This document shows, piece by piece, positions 1-10,469 of a stretch of DNA of 64,000 nucleotides. The translations under genes and the position numbers were made by a program. Positions within the stretch are counted from its first letter, which is position 1, and every line of letters starts with the position of its first letter. The stretch comes from Chaenocephalus aceratus (Eukaryota > Chordata > Actinopteri > Perciformes > Channichthyidae). The DNA is taken from contig CM043785.1 of the NCBI GenBank assembly GCA_023974075.1, forward strand, positions 24,307,169 to 24,371,168, given 5' to 3'. The notes under the pieces are model-generated. The model did no database searches and was not told where the DNA came from. It saw nothing but the letters and a program-made list of their open reading frames with translations.

Positions 1-1158
1 GTAAAGTTGCCTAATGGTGAAGTAATGTTGACTGGTGCTGTCATGTTGATTTCTGATGAGGTGGGATTGACTGGTGTTGAAGTAATGTTGACTGTTGATG
101 CCATATTGACTGGTGGTGAAGTAATGTTGGGAAGTGGTGATGTCAAATGAACTTCTATTGAGGTGGGGTTTACTGGCGAGGTCATATTACCTGGAGCTGA
201 AGTAATTATTACTGGTGATGAGATTGGGTTGGCTGGTGATGTCATGTTTACTGATGGTGAAGTTGGGTTGACTGATGGTGAAGTAATGTTGACAGATGGT
301 GAAGTTGGGTTAACTGGTGATGTAATATTGACTGGTGGTGATGTCATGTCTACTGATGGTGAAGTTGGGTTGACTGATGGTGAAGTAATGTTGACTGATG
401 GTGATGTCATGGTGACAGATGTGGAAGTTGGGTTGACTGGTGGTGAAGTAATGTTGACTGGTGGTGATGTTGGGTTGACTGGTGATGTAATGTTGACTGA
501 TGGTGAAGTAATGTTGGCTGGTGTTGATGTCATGTTAACTGTTGGTGATGTCATGTTTACTGATGGTGAAGTAATGTTGACTGATGGTGAGGTGAGGTTG
601 GCTGGTGATGTCATGTTGACTGGTTGTGATGTCATGTTGGGAAGTGGCGATGTCATGTTGACTGGTGATGTCATGTTGACTGGTGGTGAAGTAATGTTGA
701 GAAGTGGTGATGTCATGTTGAATGGTGGTAAAGTAAAGTTGCCTGATGGTGAGGTTGGGTTGACTGGTGGTGATGTCATGCTGACAGATGATGAAGTTGG
801 GTTAACTGGGGATGTAATGTTGACTCGTGGTGATGTCATGTTTACTGATGGTGAAGTTGAGTTGACTGGTGGTGAAGTAATGTTGACTGGTGATGTTGGG
901 TTGACTGGTGATGTAAGGTTGACTGGTGATGTCATGTTTACTGATTGTGAAGTTGGGTTGAATGGTGATGTAATGTTGACTGGTGATGATGTTGGGTTGA
1001 CTGGTGATGTAATATTGACTGGTGGTGATGTCATGCTGACAGATGGTGAAGTTGGGTTAACTGGGGATGTAATGTTGACTCGTGGTGATGTTATGTTTAC
1101 TGATGGTGAAGTTGGGTTGACTGGTGGTGAAGTAAAGTTGACTGTTGGTGATGTTGGG
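1..1158 (-). repeat. Coding-type minisatellite, left block of mucin-like array
   Basis: Head-to-tail variants of 18- to 21-base units such as GTTGACTGGTGATGTCAT. Unit lengths stay multiples of three. Read on the minus strand the block is open to the window edge and encodes Ser/Thr-Pro-Val-Asn-x-Thr-Ser repeats, in which NMT, NIT, NFT and NLT are N-glycosylation sequons. The plus strand is also open for long stretches (163-1416), but this follows from unit length and base composition. The minus strand is preferred because spliced upstream exons join this reading frame near 7.4 kb. The array continues left of the window, so its 3' end and the C terminus of any product are not visible. An L2 insertion ends the block on the right. 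Confidence 0.75.
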
Positions 1159-1159
1159 C

Positions 1160-3509
1160 ATGTGACGGAGCCCACGCACAATAAGGGGCACACTCTGGAC
1201 TTAATTATCTCAAAGGGTCTGAATATCTCTAAGGTTGTGGTGACTGATGTTGCACTCTCTGACCATTCCTGTGTTTTCTTTGAGAGCTCTATTTCTGTTC
1301 ACACAAGTGTTCAAAAAGAGGTAACCACAAAGCGATGTTTAACTGAAAATACTAGGGAAATGTTTACTCAGAATTTTTCTTCCACACTTGCCCCTGCTAA
1401 CACCTACAGTAAATGAGCTAGTAGATCATTTTAATTCAAAAATTAAAAATGTTATAGATGCCATTGCTCCAATTAAGGTAAAGGAAGTGACTGGGAAGAA
1501 AATATCTCCATGGAGAAAGGCCATGACCGTTAAAACAGAAAAAAGAGAATGTCGAAAAGCTGAACGCAGGTGGCGAAAAACAAATCTCCAGGTTCACTTT
1601 GAAATTTATAAAGAGAGACTTGGCCTTTATAATTTGGAATTGAAAAACGCATGACAATCATTCTTCTCTGACATCATTACCAAAAACAAAAACAACGCAC
1701 GTGCCTTGTTTGCTACCGTCGACAGACTAACTAACCCCCCAGTGTCAGTAGCCTCTGAATTTCTATCCACCAGGGCGTACAATGATTTTGCCTCCTTTTT
1801 CACTGACAAAATTCAGAAAATCAGACAAGCAGTCAGTGCCTCTGCATCAGGAACAGCAAATGTGTTGTCTCTGTGTCCACTTAACATCAATTCAGACATC
1901 ATGACACAATTCCATCAGATTAATGATAAAAACCTGGAGGACATTATACAACTTCTGAAATCCTCCTCCTGCTGCCTTGATATTATTCCAACAGGATTTT
2001 TCAAAGATGTTTTGCCTTGCATGGCCTCAGAACTTTTTTAAGTGCTATATAAATAAAGTTGGATTGGATTGGATTGGAACTACTTCATATAGTAAGCACA
2101 TCTCTTCACTCAGGTATTTTTCCACAGGCCCTGAAAACTGCAGTCATTAAACCGCTCTTAAAAAAGAATAATCTAGATCCTTCAGTAATGAACAATTACA
2201 GGCCCATATCAAACCTGCCATTTCTAGGTAAGATCATTGAAAAAGTTGTTTTTCAACAGTTGAGTAATTTCTTGCATTTAAATGGTTGTTTCGATGTGTT
2301 CCAGTCAGGCTTTCGTCCAAACCACAGCACTGAGACTGCTCTTGTAAAGGTCTTTAACGACATCCACTTAAACACAGACAGTGGCAGAACTTCAGTGTTA
2401 GTATTATTAGATCTCAGTGCTGCGTTTGACACTGTTGACCACAGCATATTACTGGACCGACTGGAAAACTGGGTGGGACTTTCGGAAACAGTTCTAAATT
2501 GGTTTAAATCCTACTTAAAGGACAGAAACAACTTTGTTTCTATCGGTAAATACACATCTGAGTTGACAAATATGACATGTGGGGTTCCTCAAGGCTCCAT
2601 CTTGGGGCCTCTTCTCTTTAACATCTACATGCTACCACTGGCTCAGATAATGAAGAACAACAAAATAAGTTACCATAGCTATGCAGATGACACACAAATT
2701 TACGTAACAATTTCACCAGGAGACTATGCTCCAATTCAAACACTGAGTAAGTGCATTGAACAAATCAATGACTGGATGTGTCAGAACTTTCTCCAATTAA
2801 ACAAAGATAAAACTGAGGTAATGGTTTTTGGAGCCAAGGCAGAACGTTTAAAAGTTAGCGCTGAGCTTCAGTGTGCAATGTTCAAACCAACAGATAAAGC
2901 CAGAAATCTAGGTGTAGTCATGGACTCTGACCTGAGTTTCAACAGTCACATTAAAACAGTTACTAAATCAGCCTACTATCACCTAAAGAACATATCTAGG
3001 ATTAAAAGACTAATGTCACAGCAGGATTTGGAAAAATTGTCCATGCCTTTATCTTCAGTAGACTCGACTACTGCAATGTTGTCTTCACAGGTCTCACTAA
3101 AAAATCTATTAGAAAGCTGCAGCTGATTCAGAACGCCGCTGCTCGAGTCCTCACTAACACTAAGAAAGTGGATCACATCACTCCTGTTCTGAAGTCTTTA
3201 CACTGGCTTCCTGTGTGTCAACGAATAGATTTCAAAATACTGCTGCTGGTTTATAAAGCACTGAATGGTTTAGGCCCAAAATACATTACTGACCTCCTGC
3301 TAAACTATGAACCATCCAGATCTCTCAGGTCTTCAGGGACTGGTCAGCTTTCTGTCCCCAGAGTCAGAACTAAACATGGTAAAGCAGCGTTCAGTTATTA
3401 TGCTCCAAATATCTGGAACAAACTCCCAGAAACCTGCAGGTCCGCTGCAACTCTGACTACTTTTAAATCCAGGCTGAAGACTTTTCTTTTTGTCGCTGCT
3501 TTTATTTGA
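1160..3509 (+). pseudogene. L2 LINE ORF2 remnant (endonuclease end, reverse transcriptase, C-terminal region)
   Basis: Broken ORF2 in several frames. 1160-1416 encodes the endonuclease C terminus (GHTLDLIIS, then LSDHSCVFF). 1388-2041 covers the linker with a frame change and a stop near 1652. 2059-3126 holds the reverse transcriptase, with NNYRPISNL, LLDLSAAFDTVDH, GVPQGSILGPLLF and the catalytic YADDTQ (about 2680-2697). 3168-3509 is the conserved post-RT tail (SLHWLPVCQRIDFK, NKLPETCRSA). Breaks include a frameshift near 1400, a 47-base insertion after 2034, and frame changes near 3050 and 3130. The element cannot encode a full protein. Confidence 0.85.
2035..2081 (+). mobile_element. Ultra-short L2 3'-tail insertion inside the LINE
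   Basis: About 42 bases reading TTTTTAAGTGCTATATAAAT and then AAAGTTGGATTGG repeats interrupt the LINE coding sequence. GAACT occurs at 2030-2034 and again at 2077-2081, which fits a 5-base target duplication. Removing one copy plus the insert restores a continuous LINE reading frame (MASEL then LLHIV). The inserted sequence is the polyadenylation-like end and ATTGG-repeat tail of a different L2 subfamily than the host, whose tail is CCTTG. It is best read as a severely 5'-truncated retrotransposition event. Confidence 0.7.
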
Positions 3510-3695
3510 ACTATTCATATCTTAAACTGCACTGTAACTTTTATCCATGTACTTTTTCTTGTAATGTTTAATTGAACTATTTATATTTTAGACTGCACTG
3601 TAACTTTTATCCATGTATTTTTTTCTTAATGTTTATTTGATTAGCTTTTTTTTTTTTGTAAAGCACTTTGAATTGCCTTGCCTTGCCTTGCCTTG

Positions 3696-6600
3696 ACTGA
3701 TGGTGAAGTAATGTTGACTGATGGTGAAGTTGGGTTGACTGATGGTGAAGTAAAGTTGACTGTTGGTGATGTTGGCTTGACTGGTGATGTAATGTTGACT
3801 GATGTTGAAGTAATGTTGGCTGGTGTTGATGTCATGTTAACTGATGGTGAAGTTGGGTTGACTGATGGTGTAAGGTTGACTGGTGGTGATGTCATGCTGA
3901 CAGATAGTGAAGTTGGGTTAACTGGTGATGTAATATTGACTGGTGGTGATGTCATGTTTACTGATGGTGACGTTGGGTTGACTGATGGTGAAGTAATGTT
4001 GACTGATGGTGAGGTTGGGTTGACTGGTGATGTAATATTGACTGGTGATGTAAGGTTGACTTGTGGTGATGTCATGCTGACAGATGGTAAAGTTGGGTTA
4101 ACTGGTGATGTAATATTGACTGGTGGTGATGTCAAGTTTACTGATGGTGAAGTTGGGTTGACTGATGGTGATGTCATGTTGACTGGCGATGAGGTCGGGT
4201 TGACTGGTGATGTCATGTTGAATGGTGGTAAAGTAAAGTTGCCTGATGGTTGACTGGTGCTGTCATGTTGATTTGTGATGAGGTGGGATTGACTGGTGTT
4301 GAAGTAATGTTGACTGTTGATGCCATATTGACTGGTGGTGAAGTAATATTGGGAAGTGGTGATGTCAAGTTGACTTCTATTGAGGTGGGGTTTACTGGCG
4401 AGGTCATATTACCTGGGGCTGAAGTAATGTCAACTGCTGGTGATGAAGTCATGTTGACAGGTGCTGATGTCATATTGACTGGTGATGAAGTAAAGTTGAC
4501 TGGTGATGATGTCATGTTGACTGCTGGTGAAGTAATGTTTGGAAGTGTTGATGTCATGTTGACTGGTGATGAAGTGGGGTTGACTGGTGATGTCATGTTG
4601 ACTGGTGGCAATGTCATGTTGAGAGGTGATGATGTGTTGAGAGGTGATGATGTCATGTTGACTGGTGATGAGGTGGGATTGATTTGTGGTGAAGTCATGA
4701 TGACTGATGTTGATGTCATGTTTACTGGTGTTGAAGTAATATTTACTTGTGATGAGGTGGGGTTGAACGGTGATGTCATATTTTCTGGTGGTGAAGTAAT
4801 GTTGAGAAGTGGTGATGTCATGTTGACTGGTGATGAGGTCGGGTTGACTGGTGATGTCATGTTGAATGGTGGTAAAGTAAAGTTGCCTGATGGTGAAGTA
4901 ATGTTGACTGGATCTGTCAATTTGATTTCTGATGAGGTGGGATTGACTGGTGTTGAAGTAATGTTGACTGTTGATGCCATATTGACTGGTGGTGAAGTAA
5001 TATTGGGAAGTGGTGATGTCAAGTTGACTTCTATTGAGGTGGGGTTTACTGGCGAGGTCATATTACCTGGGGCTGAAGTAATGTCAACTGCTGGTGATGA
5101 AGTCATGTTGACAGGTGCTGATGTCATGTTGACTGGTGATGAGGTGGGGTTGGCTGGTGATGTCATGTTGACTGCTGGTGAAGTAATGTTTGGAAGTGTT
5201 GATGTCATGTTGACTGGTGATGAGGTGGGATTAAATGGTGATGAGGTGAAGTTTGCTGGAAGTGAGGTGATGTTGTGTGGTGGTGGTGATGTCATCTTGA
5301 CTGGTGATGAGGTGGGGTTGACTGGTGATATGATGTTGAATGGTGGTGAAGTAATGTTTGGAAGTGTTTATGTCATGTTGACTGGTGATGAGGTGGGGTT
5401 GAACGGTGATGTCATATTTTCTGGTGGTGAAGTAATGTTGAGAAGTGGTGATGTCATGTTGACTGGTGATGAGGTCGGGTTGACTGGTGATGTCATGTTG
5501 AATGGTGGTAAAGTAAAGTTGCCTGATGGTGAAGTAATGTTGACTGGATCTGTCAATTTGATTTCTGATGAGGTGGGATTGACTGGTGTTGAAGTAATGT
5601 TGACTGTTGATGCCATATTGACTGGTGGTGAAGTAATATTGGGAAGTGGTGATGTCAAGTTGACTTCTATTGAGGTGGGGTTTACTGGCGAGGTCATATT
5701 ACCTGGGGCTGAAGTAATGTCAACTGCTGGTGATGAAGTCATGTTGACAGGTGCTGATGTCATGTTGACTGGTGATGAGGTGGGGTTGGCTGGTGATGTC
5801 ATGTTGACTGCTGGTGAAGTAATGTTTGGAAGTGTTGATGTCATGTTGACTGGTGATGAGGTGGGATTAAATGGTGATGAGGTGAAGTTTGCTGGAAGTG
5901 AGGTGATGTTGTGTGGTGGTGGTGATGTCATCTTGACTGGTGATGAGGTGGGGTTGACTGGTGATATGATGTTGAATGGTGGTGAAGTAATGTTTGGAAG
6001 TGTTTATGTCATGTTGACTGGTGATGAGGTGGGGTTGAACGGTGATGCCATATTTTCTGGTGGTGAAGTAAAGTTTACTGGTGGTGATGTCATGTTGACT
6101 GGTGATTAGGTCGGGTTGACTGGTGATGTCATGTTGAATGGTGGTAAAGTAAAGTTGCCTGATGGTGAAGTAATGTTGACTGGTGCTGTCATGTTGATTT
6201 CTGATGAGGTGGGATTGACTGGTGTTGAAGTAATGTTGACTGTTGATGCCATATTGACTGGTGGTGAAGTAATGTTGGGAAGAGGTGATGTCAAGTTGAC
6301 TTCTATTGAGGTGGGGTTTACTGGTGAGGTCATATTACTTGGAACTGAAGTAATTATTACTGGTGATGAGGTGGGGTTGGCTGGTGATGTCATGTTGACT
6401 GGTTGTGATGTCATGTTGGGAAGTGGTGATGTCATGTTGATTGGTGATGAGGTGGGGTTGACTGGTGATGTCATGTTGACTAGTGGTGAAGTAAGGTTGA
6501 CTGGTGGCAAAGTCATGATGACTGATGTTGATGTCATGTGTACTGGTGTTGAAGTAATATTTACTTGTGATGAGGTGGGGTTGAACGGTGATGTCATATT

Positions 6601-7152
6601 CTCTGGTGGTGAAGTAAAGTTTACTGGTGGTGAAGTAATGTTGACTGATGGTGAGGTGAGGTTGGCTGGTGATGTCATGTTGACTGGTTGTGATGTCATG
6701 TTGGGAAGTGGTGATGTCATGTTGACTGGTGATGAGGTCGGGTTGACTGGTGATGTCATGTTGATTTCTGATGAGGTGGGATTGACTGGTGTTGAAGTAA
6801 TGTTGACTGTTGATGCCATATTTACTGGTGGTGAAGTAATGTTGGGAAGTGGTGATGTCAAGTTGACTTCTATTGAGGTGGGGTTTACTGGCGAGGTCAT
6901 ATTACCTGGAGCTGAAGTAATTATTACTGATGATGAGGTGGGGTTGGCTGGTGATGTCATGTTGACTGGTTGTGATGTCATGTTGGGAAGTGGTTATGTC
7001 ATGTTGACTGTTGATGAGGTGGGGTTGACTGGTTGTGATGTCATGTTGGGAAGTGGTTATGTCATGTTGACTGTTGATGAGGTGGGGTTGACTGGTGATG
7101 TCATGATGACTGATGTTGATGTCATGTTTACTGGTGTTGAAGTAATATTTAC
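3696..7152 (-). repeat. Coding-type minisatellite, right block, with in-frame stops
   Basis: Continuation of the array right of the LINE. On the minus strand the same reading frame continues from exon 5 (7418) down to about 4250 for more than 3 kb. It is interrupted by only a few stops: TAA at 7153-7155, TAA in two copies of a GTTATGTCAT variant near 6994 and 7051, TAA at 6106-6108 (GATTAGGTC instead of GATGAGGTC), and TAA near 6007 with duplicates near 5371. At about 4250 one copy lacks the ten bases GAAGTAATGT found in sister copies, which shifts the frame. Each break is a one-base or short change relative to an intact sister unit, so decay looks recent. The product would be rich in Thr, Ser, Pro and Asn with dense sequons. 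Confidence 0.75.
4765..6036. repeat. 636-base higher-order tandem repeat (two units plus partial flanks)
   Basis: The landmark GAACGGTGATG starts at 4765, 5401 and 6037, and GATCTGTCAATTTG at 4911 and 5547. Both give a spacing of exactly 636 bases. By eye the two full units are almost identical, including private variants such as a GGAAGTGTTTATGTC unit. 636 is divisible by three, so amplification kept the minus-strand frame. This shows recent unequal exchange or replication slippage of a 30-40-unit block within the older minisatellite. Confidence 0.8.
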
Positions 7153-7418
7153 TTATGATGAGGTGGGGTTTGCTGGTGAGGTCATATTACCTGGTGTTGA
7201 AGTAATGTTGACTGGTGGTGATGAAGTCATGTTGACTGGTTTTGAGGTTGGGTTGACTGTTGAGGTCATGTTGAAGTGTGTGGAAGTCATATTAGGTGGT
7301 GGTGACGTCATGTTGACAGTTGGAGAGGTTGGATTGACTGTTGGGCAAGTCATGTTGACTGGTAGTGACGTCACATTGATTGGTGGTGAACTCATGTTGA
7401 TTGGCGAAGTGGCATTCA
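7153..7418 (-). CDS. Mucin-like secreted protein, exon 5 (start of repeat domain)
   Basis: Fifth exon of the split minus-strand gene. It is preceded by a pyrimidine tract and acceptor (CTTCACCTTACCTTACAG, AG at 7419-7420). The exon starts at 7418 with two bases that complete the codon split by a phase-1 intron. Joined to exon 4 it yields SPVNATSPINMSSP, which continues the repeat pattern seamlessly across the splice. It encodes about 88 residues, with sequons NAT, NMS, NVT and NMT, and reaches a TAA at 7153-7155. The stop arises where sister repeats have CAA (ACTTATGATG here against ACTTGTGATG elsewhere). The predicted product to this stop is 142 residues. The functional allele may read further into the array. 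The family is not one I can name; mucin-like describes composition only. Confidence 0.7.
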
Positions 7419-7501
7419 CTGTAAGGTAAGGTGAAGGTAAGGTTGTATGAAATACAATTAAATGGCACTGTTATTTGTGTTTGAGGGACAAGTTGCTTTA
7501 C

Positions 7502-7585
7502 CTGGAGACATTGTGGTGATTGGTGGATTTGAGGTTCCATTGCCTGGTGTGGATGTTAGGTTGACCGGTAATGTGGTTGAGTCAA
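7502..7585 (-). CDS. Mucin-like secreted protein, exon 4
   Basis: An 84-base exon with phase-1 introns on both sides. Its acceptor is CATTTTCTTTTTTGTAG, ending at 7586, and its donor is TCTCCAG followed by GTAAAG (GT at 7501-7500). It encodes about 28 residues starting DSTTLPVNLTSTPGNGTS, with sequons NLT and NGT. The intron to exon 5 is 83 bases (7419-7501), a normal size for a fish mini-intron. A symmetric 1-1 exon can be duplicated or skipped without changing frame, which suits a modular extracellular protein. I identified it from splice sites and frame only; no transcript evidence is available here. Confidence 0.7.
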
Positions 7586-7957
7586 CTACAAAAAAGAAAA
7601 TGTTCATGAGAAAAATTCAAGTAACACATAATAATCAATTGTTCAATTGTTGTAGAAGTCCAGTCCTGCTTTTTTATTCCTCCAAAGGTTGCTTTAGGGT
7701 TGATCCCTGGTTGATACTTATAAATCACTGATACAATCAAATGTACAAGGAATAAAAAACCTTTATACGGCAGATCAACCTAAATCTTTTATTAGAAGTC
7801 ATATAACATGTTTAATAATCAAAGCCTATGGCTAAGTTATTAACTCAATATTTTACACTTGATGATTGGTCAATAAGGATACCTGCCATACTAGCACATT
7901 GTGTGCTCATTCATTGCTGTTGTCTTAAAAGAATGTACAGAAGTATCATAATGTTAC

Positions 7958-8002
7958 CTGTTGTTGCACTAGTGGTTGAGGCCGATGTTGTTCTCACCTC
8001 TC
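7958..8002 (-). CDS. Mucin-like secreted protein, exon 3
   Basis: A 45-base exon with acceptor CATTTTATTTACAG (AG at 8003-8004) and donor AACAACAG followed by GTAACA (GT at 7957-7956). Both flanking introns are phase 1. It encodes about 15 residues, EVRTTSASTTSATT, a Ser/Thr-only stretch suited to O-glycosylation. It joins exon 2 at GCA-G/GA and exon 4 at ACA-G/TT without a stop. The introns on its two sides are 153 bases (8003-8155) and 372 bases (7586-7957). Confidence 0.7.
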
Positions 8003-8155
8003 CTGTAAATAAAATGTCACAATGATCCAACTTAATTCTGTCCGATTCAAAGTAATATTACATTTAAATTAAATTGTCCCTTAATCTTCCCCCACTTCCC
8101 TCCCCTCTTTCTCTCTTTCTCACACACACAAACACACATACATTCAAATAAATAC

Positions 8156-8207
8156 CTGCACATAAGAGAAGGAATATAAGAAGAATCATCTTCTCTTTTT
8201 CCCGTTC
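8156..8207 (-). CDS. Mucin-like secreted protein, exon 2 (start codon and signal peptide)
   Basis: The acceptor is TTTTCTTTTATTTCACAG (AG at 8208-8209), followed by 18 bases of 5' UTR and an ATG at 8189. The start context AGAAGATGA has a purine at -3. The 34 coding bases encode MILLIFLLLCA, a typical hydrophobic secretory signal core, and end in phase 1 at donor TGTGCAG followed by GTATTT (GT at 8155-8154). The cleavage region Cys-Ala-Gly is completed by exon 3. The start is chosen because it is the only ATG in the exon and directly gives a signal peptide whose frame opens into the Thr/Ser-rich exons. The product should enter the secretory pathway. Confidence 0.72.
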
Positions 8208-10003
8208 CTGTGAAATAAAAGAAAATATATATATATTTTAATATGCAAAATGTGTCCTTCTAATTTACACTGTTAATTGTCAAAACAGCTCCACAATTAA
8301 TCCTACCATCACATGTTTCATGCTTAAAGACGGGTTATTCAACTGAATGACCAGTTTGAGGTTATAGTTTAAGGTATTTGTAATATGTTGTTGCTCCCAT
8401 TTATATCTATTAGGATGCAACATTTAAGAAACACCATTATATTTAACTAAATGCAATTCAACAGAAACATAAAAGTCTATCCTTAAAAATCACTTTCATT
8501 AAGAGCTTATTAATGATTTGCATGAAAATGGTTGTAAAACATCTATAAAAATAGATGGAAAATACACCAATTATTAACAATTTACACATTTCTAGCTATC
8601 TATCTTGATAATGGTTTTTTACAAGTAATTTATTAGCCATTTTCGGGGCAATTATGTTACAAATTGTTACAAATTTGATCCATCTATCTATGTTATTATT
8701 TTAGATGTTTAATACAAATGTTGTTCTCAAGGTATTACAAATCCTTTGGGAATAGTAATTCACAGATATTTAATCTTGTACATAAGTAATTAGTACAGAA
8801 ATTCCCTCTTTAAAAAGCTAATTATAGTATTTATAATAAACATTATTCATTATCATTTAATTGTTATGTAAATATGATTCACTATTAGCTATCTTCGTTA
8901 AATACGTTATGTTGAATGATATATAAATTATTTATGTATTAATGATAGTTATGACAAGGTCGTATCCCTTATAAACTACCATTGAATCACATGATGCATA
9001 GCAACTTAAAAGTAACAATAAAAGTGCTTTTGCTTTTCTACCCTTGTCCTAGCACCTGCCAGGCTATTCAAGTTTCTGTAATGGTGTATGTGTATGCTCT
9101 GCCAACAAGACTACTGAATAATTCTTTAAAAAATATGTATTTTATCAAACATATAATGGCCTAGTTAAATGATCTTATCCAAATTTGATTGTGATCTGGA
9201 CTCTGATTCTTACACCAAAGGGATTTAAACATTTTATTAAAATCTTATATTGAACATTCATATTTAACAGAAAAACAATTGTATCAACCTTTCAGCCCAG
9301 GATTCATTAGTGTCTGTGATAAACCTGATTTATTCGAATATCAGAATACATACTTTATTATGTTGTCCAATTAGGAACCATTTGATTATTTTACATCATA
9401 AATAGTGATTTATATTTGTTAAATAAAAGCAACAACGGTTAAATTAATTGAAATTCCTACTCAACAAACGGGTTTATAGCACGGCCCAACCCTGATAAGC
9501 CAAGCATTGCAATCCATTATGTTAATTATATTGTTCAATTATTATTTAACCTTTCCAGCCTTCAGAATAACATGCATTACACGTATTAATGCTTTGTTTG
9601 TCAGGATTTTTTTTGTTATTAAAAATAATGAAAATGAAAGGTGTGTCTTAGCAAATACCTGAATAGTAAGAGTCCATACAAATGTGCAACTTAAAAGCAG
9701 TACACATATTAAAGGAAAAGTGTAGATTGTGAATTAAAGTTAGAAATCATTTGATGCATTTCCGAGCCCAAATGGAAGTTATTCATTCAAAACAGTTTAA
9801 TTCTAATTCAGAAAAACTTGTACAGAAAAACCACCAATTAAAAGGTTTTACCTAGGCATTTATTATTAACTCATCATTATACCAAATTGCATACTATGTG
9901 GTTTAGCGACAGCCTATTTTAAAATAAAGTGTTAACAGATATTGGTCATGGTTAATTTCTTTAAAGGTTGAAATGTATAAAACATGAAGGTGAACATTCT
10001 TAC
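8208..10003 (-). other. Large 5' UTR intron of the mucin-like gene, AT-rich
   Basis: About 1.8 kb of AT-rich sequence between the putative first exon donor (GAG followed by GTAAGAATG, GT at 10003-10002) and the exon 2 acceptor. I see no other coding exon, RNA gene or recognisable mobile element in it. The CA-rich run at 8120-8140 lies just outside, in the next intron. Confidence 0.5.
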
Positions 10004-10196
10004 CTCATTGGAGTTCCAAGTCCGATTGTGCAGCAATATTGTTAAATTTGCAGCAGTTCAATCAATGGTAGAAACTGACACAAAGAAGGCACAACACACC
10101 TTGAAGATGTGAAGATGGAAGTGAACACTTGTCAGTGAGTGAGGGCTTTCTGAGACCAGACATTCTTCTTTTTTTATTTCTCGGGAATTACAACAA
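10004..10196 (-). other. Putative 5' UTR exon 1 of the mucin-like gene
   Basis: The minus strand shows a good donor, CCAATGAG followed by GTAAGAATG, at 10003. A TATA-like box lies at 10221-10230, which predicts a transcription start near 10196-10200. The exon has no long ORF and would join exon 2 at GAACGGGAAAAAGAG. The call is inferential. A near-identical copy of the exon and promoter is present at about 24.05-24.5 kb. Confidence 0.5.
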
Positions 10197-10220
10197 CATC
10201 ATTGTATACCACAAAACAAA

Positions 10221-10230
10221 CTCTTTATAA
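10221..10230 (-). promoter_or_regulatory. TATA-like box for the mucin-like gene
   Basis: The minus strand reads TTATAAAGAG within GGGTTATAAAGAGTTTG, about 25-30 bases upstream of the inferred start of exon 1. A CACGTG E-box lies upstream at about 10275-10280; it is changed to CACTTG in the 24 kb copy. Confidence 0.4.
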
Positions 10231-10390
10231 CCCTTCATCACTTCCTTGTCAATGTTATTTGAATAGATGCATTCTTTCATCACGTGACAAAAGAGATCCA
10301 CTCAACTAACTTCTGTTAGACAGTCTGAGATAATCAGTCTGAGATAATCTGTTTAAACAATCTCACATTTTTCGAAGCAGACACTTATCA

Positions 10391-10460
10391 GAATCAGAAT
10401 ACCTTTATTAGTCGCACAGAGGGGACATTTGCAGCGTTACAGCAGGAATGAGCCACAGAC
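10391..10460. repeat. Short dispersed repeat with AGAATC tail
   Basis: The motif AGAATACCTTTATTAGTC, followed by an AGAGGGGACATTTGCAG block, occurs here, at 24420-24490 and at 46195-46275. In each case it is flanked by TCAGAATCAG repeats. This looks like the 3' end of a dispersed retroposon. I cannot assign the family. Confidence 0.5.
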
Positions 10461-10469
10461 AGCTTACCC

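Larger units (their letters stand above)
1159..3695 (+). mobile_element. L2-clade LINE inserted in the minisatellite
   Basis: A 5'-truncated non-LTR retrotransposon in plus orientation. It begins in the C-terminal part of the endonuclease and ends in an AAGCACTTTGAATTGCCTTG tail with CCTTG repeats at about 3661-3695. Minisatellite resumes directly on both sides. Clade assignment rests on the reverse transcriptase sequence and the short simple-repeat tail typical of L2 in fish. The 3' UTR contains a tandem duplication of about 65 bases (3508-3630). I could not define a clear target-site duplication because the target is itself repetitive. The insertion separates the left array block from the rest and would break any transcript reading leftward through the array. 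Confidence 0.85.

Noticed and set aside
7153..7160. Reading the TAA at 7153 as part of a splice donor (TAA followed by GTAAAT)
   Set aside because: The donor match is weak, sister repeats carry the same GTAAAT with CAA, and no partner acceptor stands out.
163..7429. Long plus-strand ORFs (up to 619 codons) of MLTGDEVGL-type repeats
   Set aside because: They follow from repeat units divisible by three. No plus-strand splice sites or signal sequence support them, whereas the minus strand has a coherent five-exon model.
1..7430. Array as a CRISPR-like or bacterial repeat system
   Set aside because: Units are contiguous with no unique spacers, and the genome is plainly vertebrate.
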